Of a stretch of DNA of 19,902 nucleotides, positions 14,634 to 19,902 are shown piece by piece (positions within the stretch are counted from its first letter, which is position 1; each line of letters begins with the position of its first letter). The notes beneath the pieces were generated by a model. That model ran no database searches. It had not been told where the DNA came from and saw only the letters and a list, made by a program, of their open reading frames with translations. Location of the stretch: contig JAPKDE010000022.1 in the NCBI GenBank assembly GCA_028822675.1, positions 1 to 19,902 of the forward strand, written 5' to 3'. Both the position numbers and the translations under genes were made by a program. The DNA comes from Dehalococcoidia bacterium (lineage in GTDB: Bacteria > Chloroflexota > Dehalococcoidia > UBA3495).

Positions 14634-15839
14634 TCAGTAGCGTTTAAACAGGCGATAAATCGTATCTGTTCCAAAGCGTATGGCGTCAGCTGGCACACGC
14701 TCATTTGGACCGTGGATAGTAGCGGCAAAATCCAGGTTTGGCGGTAAACGCATAGGCAAAAACCCATAGGTTTGGATGCCGAGTCGCGAAAATAAACGAC
14801 CGTCAGTGGCTGCCGGTATCAACATTGGCACTGGTATTCCGTCCGGGTCGCCCTCTTTCAATACGGCTTCCAAAGTTTTAAATAGGCTCAGGTCTGGCTC
14901 TTTAGGCCCCTGGTCGTGGACCAGTATCTCGAACTCTGGTTTTGTTGCAGCTCCTGCTATCGCAGTCAATTCGGTAAAAAGCTGCTCCGGTTGGAAGTTG
15001 GGCAGTATTCGTCCATCCAGATCAACGGGGACCTCACTCGGCACCACATTGACCTGCTCTCCCCCTCGGATAATCGTTGGGTTGACCGTGTTTCGGAATA
15101 ACGGGTTGAAGGTACGGCCTTTGCTTTCTAGCAGCTTCAGAGTTGCTGCGGTAAAACGTGGGTTCAATAAGGTTTTCATGGCCAGACGCGGTGCGGGCGG
15201 AAGGTTCTTGCCAATGGCCTGGAACATGAGCCTGGTCTCTGGAATGACATGGGTGGGCAGTTGGTGTGACTCGATCCGGTTCAGAAACCGGGCCAAAGCG
15301 TTTACGGGGTTATCTCGTTGGTTCAGCGAACCATGTCCACCGCCCCCGCGAAAAGTAACCCTGACGTGGCACACCCGTTTCTCGGCCGCCATGATTGGGT
15401 AGAACCGGCGACTGCCAATGTTGAAACTGAACCCGCCGAACTCGCCAATAGCGTGTTTGATCCCCTGGAATTGCTTCGGGTGTTGTTCCACCAGATATCT
15501 GGCACCCTGGTTGCCGCCGGATTCTTCGTCACTCACCAAGGCCAGCACGATGTCACCGGCAGGAGTCATACCTTCCGACTCGGCCCGCAACATCGCTGAG
15601 ACCATCATGGCGATGCCGCCCTTCATATCCAGCGAGCCACGGCCCCAGATGTAGCCGTCTACCAGGTTTCCGCTAAACGGTGGCTGCTGCCAGACGGCCG
15701 GGTCTGCCGGAACAACGTCTACATGGCCTTGCAGTAACAAAGGAGCAGCGCTGCCGTTACCGGGCAGACGGGCAATCAAGTTGGGACGACTTGGGGAGTT
15801 GGCTAAGACCTGGTTCTGAATGCCTGCGCTGTCCAACAA
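14634..15839 (-). CDS. M20 family metallopeptidase (ArgE/DapE-like), main open frame
   Basis: Zinc-dependent amidohydrolase of the M20 family (deacylase, carboxypeptidase or succinyl-diaminopimelate desuccinylase type; substrate not determinable). The open frame of 401 codons from TTG 15839 shows GHVDVVP (H39, D41), GRGSLDMKGG (bridging D71), SDEESGG (E105/E106), the dimerisation-lid segment FRGGGGHGSLNQRDNPVNAL, and a C-terminal ATDGRLF and IHGPNERVP (His ligand). The family's N-terminal helix is missing from this frame. It is encoded just upstream as NPPGNETQCIQPIKALLDSA in the same frame, and as VALTQQLVRFKT in the +1-shifted frame (see separate entry). The TTG is thus probably not the original start, and the gene may be broken or wrongly read. 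It lies downstream of the PAC2 gene. Confidence 0.85.
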   Translation of the reverse strand: MLDSAGIQNQVLANSPSRPNLIARLPGNGSAAPLLLQGHVDVVPADPAVWQQPPFSGNLVDGYIWGRGSLDMKGGIAMMVSAMLRAESEGMTPAGDIVLALVSDEESGGNQGARYLVEQHPKQFQGIKHAIGEFGGFSFNIGSRRFYPIMAAEKRVCHVRVTFRGGGGHGSLNQRDNPVNALARFLNRIESHQLPTHVIPETRLMFQAIGKNLPPAPRLAMKTLLNPRFTAATLKLLESKGRTFNPLFRNTVNPTIIRGGEQVNVVPSEVPVDLDGRILPNFQPEQLFTELTAIAGAATKPEFEILVHDQGPKEPDLSLFKTLEAVLKEGDPDGIPVPMLIPAATDGRLFSRLGIQTYGFLPMRLPPNLDFAATIHGPNERVPADAIRFGTDTIYRLFKRY

Positions 15840-15867
15840 AGCCTTGATGGGTTGGATGCACTGGGTT

Positions 15868-15972
15868 TCATTGCCGGGCGGATTGGTGCGTTTTAAAACG
15901 CACCAATTGTTGGGTTAACGCAACTGGGTCTGGACCTGCGGTTTCTGGATAAGTACTTGAAGAGGCGGACAA
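15868..15972 (-). pseudogene. N-terminal fragment of the M20 peptidase gene, separated by a one-base frameshift
   Basis: Read from TTG 15972, this frame gives MSASSSTYPETAGPDPVALT then QQLVRFKT before running into HQSARQ-stop. VALTQQLVRFKT is the typical M20 first helix and should continue directly into NPPGNE. The latter is found one base later, in the frame of the main ORF. Removing one C near 15900 joins them into a protein of ~445 residues, normal for the family. The break lies inside a perfect 26-bp palindrome (15882-15907). The start codon is tentative, since no ribosome-binding site is visible. Confidence 0.75.
15882..15907. repeat. Perfect 26-bp palindrome at the M20 frame break
   Basis: ATTGGTGCGTTTT (15882-15894) is followed immediately by its exact reverse complement (15895-15907). 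It lies inside the conserved N-terminal coding region of the M20 gene, so it is not an intergenic regulatory site. Deleting the single base that would restore the frame turns it into an imperfect palindrome with one unpaired base. Confidence 0.9.
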
Positions 15973-15998
15973 TTTTTTATGATCGACAGAGACGGAAC

Positions 15999-16940
15999 TT
16001 ACTCGTCTGAAGGGTCGTCGTCCGGGTCTATGTCAAAGTCCAGATGATCCAAGTCTAAGTCAGAACCAAGGTCACTATCTGAGCCTAGACCCTGCAGGAA
16101 TTCTTCAACCATTGGCGAAAGAGGGCTATCTGATGCGCTGTCCGGGCTATTTTCTCGGTCATAGCGTTCTTCGAGACGTTCCAGCAGGCCAGCGACCTCT
16201 GAGGTGTCTGTGACAATGTTTTGGAGTGAGGCGTATTGCTGGCGGCCTCTTTCGGGATCAGCCAAGCGGCTGGGCAGCCCGTAGAGCGTACACATAATCT
16301 CCATCAGACGTGCAGTGCCGGTGAAGTCTTCTTCAACCTGGAAGTACTGGGGCAGATGAACCACAAAGATGCGGGTTTCAATGTCCAGCGCATCAAGGGC
16401 ATTGGGGATCAGGTAGGTGATGGTGGTTGGGCCTTCGTAATCACTGGGGCGCACGCCAACCAGCTTGTATTCTTCTTCGTTCCGTGCGTCGACAGTGCCA
16501 CCGGAGACCAATAGCTGACGAGTGTGGGGGACCATGTCGTACATTGCCCCAATCATGGAGTAACGCTTCACCCCAAGATATTTCAGGACTTCGATCAGCG
16601 AGTCGGTGTAGTCCTCTCCGTAGAGGTGTGGCTCCAGCATGTGTAGGGTAATTATGTCTGGCCCGTGTTCCCGGATGGCCACGCTGATGGTGGTGGACGG
16701 GATGTTGTATTCCCGAACACCCTGCTTCAGGACCGATTTGGGGCGGTACCGGGTGAAGTCATAGTAGCGTCCTGGTTTGACCAAACGGCCAATCTCTTTG
16801 GACTCTAGATGTCGCTCCAAACGCCTCATCGTTAGCGTGCCCACGTTTCCGACGTCGATCCAAGGTCGTAGGACGGCCAACACATGGGGGTCTTTTAGTT
16901 CTGGCAGGGGCTCTTGGAATTCAAAATCACCAATGCGCAT
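15999..16940 (-). CDS. PAC2 family protein with acidic C-terminal tail
   Basis: 313 residues. The N-terminal ~225 residues fit the PAC2 (proteasome assembly chaperone 2-like) fold: LAVLRPWIDVGNVGTLTMRR, RYYDFTRYRPKSVLKQGVRE, IITLHMLEPHLYGEDYTDSL, then LKYLGVKRYSMIGAMYDMVP. The last ~50 residues are Ser/Asp-rich and highly acidic (SDSDLGSDLDLDHLDFDIDP and beyond), probably disordered. In actinobacteria and archaea PAC2-like proteins are linked to proteasome biology; no proteasome gene is visible here, so the role is unknown. The ATG at 16940 has no clear ribosome-binding site. The M20 peptidase gene follows closely, suggesting a shared transcript and possibly a peptide-related function. Confidence 0.88.
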   Translation of the reverse strand: MRIGDFEFQEPLPELKDPHVLAVLRPWIDVGNVGTLTMRRLERHLESKEIGRLVKPGRYYDFTRYRPKSVLKQGVREYNIPSTTISVAIREHGPDIITLHMLEPHLYGEDYTDSLIEVLKYLGVKRYSMIGAMYDMVPHTRQLLVSGGTVDARNEEEYKLVGVRPSDYEGPTTITYLIPNALDALDIETRIFVVHLPQYFQVEEDFTGTARLMEIMCTLYGLPSRLADPERGRQQYASLQNIVTDTSEVAGLLERLEERYDRENSPDSASDSPLSPMVEEFLQGLGSDSDLGSDLDLDHLDFDIDPDDDPSDE

Positions 16941-17053
16941 GCTATTAGTTTGACAGTGCAGTTTTGGATTTACAAGGGTAGGTTAACCGGCCTAGTGGGA
17001 GTTTCCATTTAGGCTGGGTCCAGCTACAGCGGCGTGTGTTGTAAACCTGAATT

Positions 17054-17081
17054 TTGCTATCATACGTAATCAGAATATAAC
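17054..17081 (+). promoter_or_regulatory. Possible promoter for the lipoprotein gene
   Basis: TTGCTA (17054-17059), a 16-bp spacer and TATAAC (17076-17081), about 95 bp before the start at 17177. A moderate match to the sigma-70 consensus. Confidence 0.4.
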
Positions 17082-17176
17082 TGCAAGCGGGAACGGGTTT
17101 TGGGCTCGCCCGGTACTTGTTCGGTAATTGGAAACCGGCCTTTGACTGCTTGCCAGATCACATCCAAGAAGGGCGA

Positions 17177-17770
17177 ATGTCGACCAAATTTCTAGCGCTT
17201 CTGATAGCCATAATGGCTGGTTTCCTGATTGCTGCCTGCGGTGGAGATACGGTGGTGTCCACCGCTGTGCCTGAGGAAGTGGTGAAGACTGAAGTGCCCA
17301 GTGAAGCCGTTCAACCGCCGATTTGGCGTTATGTGAACAGTGGCTGGGTTGCCCCGCGGGATGAAGAGTCGGCTGGCGCGTTTTCCAGAGAACTCAGAGT
17401 GGCAGTAATCACCAGCGATCTGGAGATGACGCAATTCAACCAAAAAGTGGTCGGCAAGCGGACCTATGGTAGGGGCGACACACTGGGCCGCCCTGATTTT
17501 CCGGGTTCGGTGGTTTTGGTGGCCTATCTGCTCTGGCTGCCGGTACAGGGCGACCCGTTATCCGTGGTTGGCATAGAGATAGACGGAAACGTGGCGGTGG
17601 TGGACTTAGAACTTGAAGAAGATGCCCAGGGCCGCGAATTGCCGTATCTGTACGCTCCCATGACCATGGTGACAGTAGACCGCTCAGAGTTCGCGGCCAA
17701 CGGCCCGGTGGAGTTTCAATTCAGGCTAGACGGTGAGACTCTGGCCACAGTGAGCTACACCCTTCGGTAG
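17177..17770 (+). CDS. Secreted lipoprotein of unknown function
   Basis: 197 residues from the ATG at 17177, chosen because AGAAGGGCG precedes it and it opens a proper signal peptide; a TTG 60 bp upstream would bury the signal. MSTKFLALLIAIMAGFLIAA ends at a lipobox (I-A-A-C21), so the mature protein should be lipid-anchored outside the cytoplasmic membrane. A short Val/Glu/Pro linker follows (residues ~25-50). The rest looks like an all-beta domain (LWLPVQGDPLSVVGIEIDGN and FQFRLDGETLATVSYTLR). No family recognised. It is a single gene, divergent from the PAC2 gene and ending at a terminator. Confidence 0.85.
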   Translation: MSTKFLALLIAIMAGFLIAACGGDTVVSTAVPEEVVKTEVPSEAVQPPIWRYVNSGWVAPRDEESAGAFSRELRVAVITSDLEMTQFNQKVVGKRTYGRGDTLGRPDFPGSVVLVAYLLWLPVQGDPLSVVGIEIDGNVAVVDLELEEDAQGRELPYLYAPMTMVTVDRSEFAANGPVEFQFRLDGETLATVSYTLR

Positions 17771-17806
17771 CTTTTTAATTTAGTTGTTCCGTTGTTCAAT
17801 TAAAAC

Positions 17807-17842
17807 GAGGGCATCCCCAAATTTACGGAATGCCCTCCTTTT
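17807..17842. terminator. Bidirectional rho-independent terminator
   Basis: GAGGGCAT (17807-17814) pairs with ATGCCCTC (17830-17837) and is followed by CTTTTAT on the plus strand. On the minus strand the same stem is followed by GTTTTAATT. It separates the convergent lipoprotein (+) and carboxymuconolactone decarboxylase-like (-) genes. Confidence 0.8.
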
Positions 17843-17880
17843 ATCGGCTTGTGTGCTAGAAAGGTTTTGGTTGCGAATCC

Positions 17881-18429
17881 TTACTCAGGAATCTCAGCGA
17901 CCATGCCCTCGCCAAGTTCCACGTCCACAGTGGCCAGTACCTGGGCGACCAGCATGTAATGGCCAACCAGCACGGCTAAATGCAGGGTGTCCTGCTCGCC
18001 AAACCGAGCTACCAGGGCCTTGTAGGTGGCGTCGCTGACCTTGTGCTGTTGCAGCATCTCTTTCACGTAGCCGGACAACAGCGCCTCGTCTCCGGTGAGG
18101 CCCTCTGGGGCGGCTCCGGTGGCGATTATCTTGATGGTCTCGTCGGAGACTCCTCCGGCGCGGGCGAGCTTGGCGTGGGCCGAGAACTCGTACTGGGAAC
18201 GCATCTCCCGGGCGGTGGTGATGATGACGATCTCTTTCAGACCTTCTGGGATGCCGAACTCGTAGCGGACAAAGGCTCCGGTGTCAGCCACGCGAGCGGC
18301 CAATTTAGGGCTGTGCAGTAGCACGCCGTAGGGCCCGCGTATGCTGCCACGGGTGCCTACGATAGAGTCGAAATAACCCTGTTCTTCTTCGTTGAGTTGT
18401 TCTCGGGTTACGGCTGGTAGTCTAGCCAT
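17881..18429 (-). CDS. Carboxymuconolactone decarboxylase family protein
   Basis: 182 residues. The all-helical AhpD/CMD-like fold is indicated by YGVLLHSPKLAARVADTGAF, RYEFGIPEGLKEIVIITTAR and the signature segment SQYEFSAHAKLARAGGVSDE, which matches the E-x-x-H-x-x-x-A-x-x-x-G pattern of this family. The C-terminal helix pair (LHLAVLVGHYMLVAQVLATV) is also typical. The protein contains no cysteine at all, so it cannot be an AhpD-type peroxidase using a CxxC pair. A role in ring-cleavage or lactone metabolism is possible, but the substrate is unknown. AAGGAG precedes the ATG. The next gene upstream, an SMP-30-like lactonase in the same orientation, may be functionally related. Confidence 0.9.
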   Translation of the reverse strand: MARLPAVTREQLNEEEQGYFDSIVGTRGSIRGPYGVLLHSPKLAARVADTGAFVRYEFGIPEGLKEIVIITTAREMRSQYEFSAHAKLARAGGVSDETIKIIATGAAPEGLTGDEALLSGYVKEMLQQHKVSDATYKALVARFGEQDTLHLAVLVGHYMLVAQVLATVDVELGEGMVAEIPE

Positions 18430-18489
18430 TTGGATTCTCCTTGTTGTTTGGTAATTGTTTTACTATTTTTGTGCGATGACGCTGTTCAC

Positions 18490-18569
18490 TTGTCACCCTG
18501 AGCGTAGCGAAGGGTCTGCCAAGGTGCGAGTCGGTAGATCCTTCGTTGCTTCCGTCCTCGGGATGACAA
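18490..18569. repeat. 80-bp imperfect inverted-repeat element (dispersed REP/MITE-like)
   Basis: The left end TTGTCACCCTGAG (18490-18502) and the reverse complement of the right end, TTGTCATCCCGAG (18569-18557), differ at two positions. Inside them CGAAGGGTCT and CGAAGGATCT again form matching arms. This TTGTCAYCCYGAG...CGAAGGRTCT pattern resembles dispersed palindromic repeats I recall from many bacterial genomes, including Chloroflexota. It lies between two minus-strand genes and carries no ORF. Confidence 0.65.
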
Positions 18570-18615
18570 ACCCGAAAGGGTACACAAAAGGCTTCCGGTC
18601 TCTTGCTAAAGAGTT

Positions 18616-19527
18616 TTAGCCCTTCTTGTCGGCTGGTGTGGGGTTGCCGGCGATGTTGACCTTCACTGAACCAAGGTGGTTGCGGCTGGTGAAATACAGG
18701 GTCTTCATGTCGTCGCCGCCAAAGGCCAGGTTGGTGGTGGCGGAAGCGCCGTGCCTGATGATACCCAGCTTTTTGCCACTGGGGTCAAATATGTACAGGC
18801 CGCCGGAGCCGCCAGTGTAAATGTTGCCTTCGATGTCTACTTTCATGCCGTCTGGGACGCCAGATTCTTCACCATTAACGTCGATGATGACCTTGTCGCT
18901 CTGCCTGGCCAGGGTCCCGTTGGGCTGGACCTCAAAGGAACGAATGTGGCCTCTGCGAGAGTCGTTGATGTAGAGGATGCTCTCGTCTGGTGAGAACATC
19001 AGTCCGTTGGGAACTACGAAGTCGCCAACCAACAGGGTCATAGTTCCCAGGTCTGGTGAGACTCGGTAGACGCCGGAGAAGTTGAGGTCCCACTGTTCTG
19101 CGGGGTGCGGGCTGGTCCACGGGTCGGTGAAATAGATGCTGCCGTCAGACTTCACCACAACGTCGTTGGGGCGGTTGAGTTGGCGACCCTGGAAGCTGCT
19201 GGCGATGACCGTTGCGCTGCCATCAGCCTCCTGACGGGCAACGCGGCGGCTGTCGTGCTCTGCGGACACCAGGCGGCCTTGTAGGTCCCGTGTTAGACCG
19301 TTGGCCCGGTTGGTTCCTTCCACAAAAACGGTGGTGTCTCCGCCTGGAACGTGCTTCATACGACGGTTGTTATGGATGTCGCTAAACAGCAGATAGCCAC
19401 CCTCTTTCCACCAGAGTGGTCCTTCTGCGGGGCCTTCCGTTCCGCCAAAGCCATCGGCCAACTCCAGTATTGGCTCGTCGGTTGAAATGATCGTGGATAA
19501 TTCCGGGGCAAACTGCTCTATCGGCAT
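18616..19527 (-). CDS. SMP-30/gluconolactonase/LRE-like family protein
   Basis: 303 residues forming a six-bladed beta-propeller with a divalent metal site, a family of lactonases and esterases. Metal-site segments are visible: E35 in EGPLWW, RPNDVVV (Asn) and VPDGMKVD (Asp), plus repeated propeller strands such as GSIYFTDPW, NGLMFSPDESILYINDS and GNIYTGGSGGLYIFD. There is no signal peptide, so it is probably cytoplasmic. The ATG is preceded by a strong AAAGGAGG. Upstream on the minus strand lies TATAAT (19598-19593) but no -35 was found. The exact substrate (sugar lactone or other) cannot be read from sequence. Confidence 0.92.
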   Translation of the reverse strand: MPIEQFAPELSTIISTDEPILELADGFGGTEGPAEGPLWWKEGGYLLFSDIHNNRRMKHVPGGDTTVFVEGTNRANGLTRDLQGRLVSAEHDSRRVARQEADGSATVIASSFQGRQLNRPNDVVVKSDGSIYFTDPWTSPHPAEQWDLNFSGVYRVSPDLGTMTLLVGDFVVPNGLMFSPDESILYINDSRRGHIRSFEVQPNGTLARQSDKVIIDVNGEESGVPDGMKVDIEGNIYTGGSGGLYIFDPSGKKLGIIRHGASATTNLAFGGDDMKTLYFTSRNHLGSVKVNIAGNPTPADKKG

Positions 19528-19651
19528 ATCCCCCTCCTTTAGAATCTAATTTCGGGCTGGGTCTGCTTGCTGCGGGTCTCAAATACGGGGGAATTATAAT
19601 ACGAAATCCCACCCTGCGTGCCGGGGCGCTGTCACAGGCGTCACAACCCGC

Positions 19652-19680
19652 TTGACTGGGCTTGGTTGTGGGGCTATTCT
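19652..19680 (+). promoter_or_regulatory. Promoter for the VOC family gene
   Basis: TTGACT (19652-19657), a 17-bp spacer and TATTCT (19675-19680), about 87 bp before the start codon. The -10 forms the loop of a 5-bp hairpin GGGGC/GCCCC (19670-19674 and 19681-19685), which may be coincidental. Confidence 0.5.
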
Positions 19681-19766
19681 GCCCCTAATCTGCGGCGACA
19701 GCAGCCACGTTTTCTTAATACTAATAAAAGCGCGTCAGATGATTGCATCAGTCAAGGAGACACATC

Positions 19767-19902
19767 ATGGCCCTTAGCCTAAATCACGTACATCTCAAAA
19801 CTACAGACCCACAGAAAACAGCCAAGTTCTACATCGATACCCTTGGTGCAACCAAGGTTGAAGACATAGGTGACATTGGCGTGCGTCTGAACCTGCACGG
19901 AC
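19767..19902 (+). CDS. VOC (glyoxalase/bleomycin-resistance fold) family protein, N-terminal part
   Basis: Only the first 45 codons are in the window. MALSLNHVHLKTTDPQKTAK then FYIDTLGATKV matches the first beta-alpha-beta-beta-beta module of VOC metalloenzymes, with H8/H10 near the usual N-terminal metal ligand position. AAGGAG lies 7 nt before the ATG. It is divergent from the SMP-30-like gene. The 3' end is outside the window, so substrate class and length are unknown. Confidence 0.85.
   Translation, partial: MALSLNHVHLKTTDPQKTAKFYIDTLGATKVEDIGDIGVRLNLHG

Noticed and set aside
15882..15907. The M20 palindrome as a terminator or operator
   Set aside because: It lies within sequence coding for the conserved M20 N-terminus in two adjacent frames, so the mutation explanation fits better.

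Overview
The window is about 19.9 kb of mid-GC bacterial chromosome. It carries almost only housekeeping genes, with a few lineage-specific ones. The gene mix suggests Chloroflexota, probably a Dehalococcoidia/SAR202-type marine or environmental lineage: a dxr-rseP-ispG-proS cluster, pheST followed by moeA, infC-rpmI-rplT, a PAC2-family protein with an acidic tail, a cysteine-free carboxymuconolactone decarboxylase-like protein and an SMP-30 lactonase. This placement is an inference from gene content, because the window holds no rRNA or other phylogenetic marker read by alignment.

Layout. (1) Bases 1-4902, plus strand: the 3' end of dxr, rseP (site-2 protease with an unusual charged insertion), ispG and proS. 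This links two steps of the MEP isoprenoid pathway with membrane proteolysis and prolyl-tRNA charging. A perfect hairpin and a tandem 12-bp repeat lie between ispG and proS. (2) Bases 4929-7411: a minus-strand overlapping pair (DUF3467-like protein and an unrecognised protein), a plus-strand DUF1684 protein, and a minus-strand TAATG-coupled pair made of a zinc-ribbon protein and a RuvC-like protein with a degraded active site. (3) Bases 7412-7799: a 388-bp gap with a good sigma-70 promoter (TTGACC-17-TATAAT) reading into (4) pheS-pheT-moeA-small winged-helix-like gene, closed at 13261-13294 by a perfect palindromic bidirectional terminator. (5) Bases 13319-14582, minus strand: promoter, then infC-rpmI-rplT. 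infC appears to start at a non-canonical AUA codon. (6) Bases 14634-16940, minus strand: PAC2-family gene followed by an M20 metallopeptidase gene with a broken reading frame at a perfect 26-bp palindrome. (7) Bases 17177-17770: a plus-strand lipoprotein ending in a bidirectional terminator. (8) Bases 17881-19527, minus strand: carboxymuconolactone decarboxylase-like and SMP-30/gluconolactonase-like genes, separated by an 80-bp dispersed-type inverted-repeat element. (9) The 5' end of a VOC (glyoxalase-fold) gene running off the right edge, with its own promoter.

The most notable observations are the M20 frame break, which looks like a quasipalindrome-correction mutation (one extra base perfects an imperfect palindrome), the AUA start of infC, the zinc-ribbon/degenerate RuvC pair, and the roughly 90-residue insertion in RseP. 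I found no CRISPR array, insertion sequence, tRNA or rRNA, and no clear novel multi-gene system.
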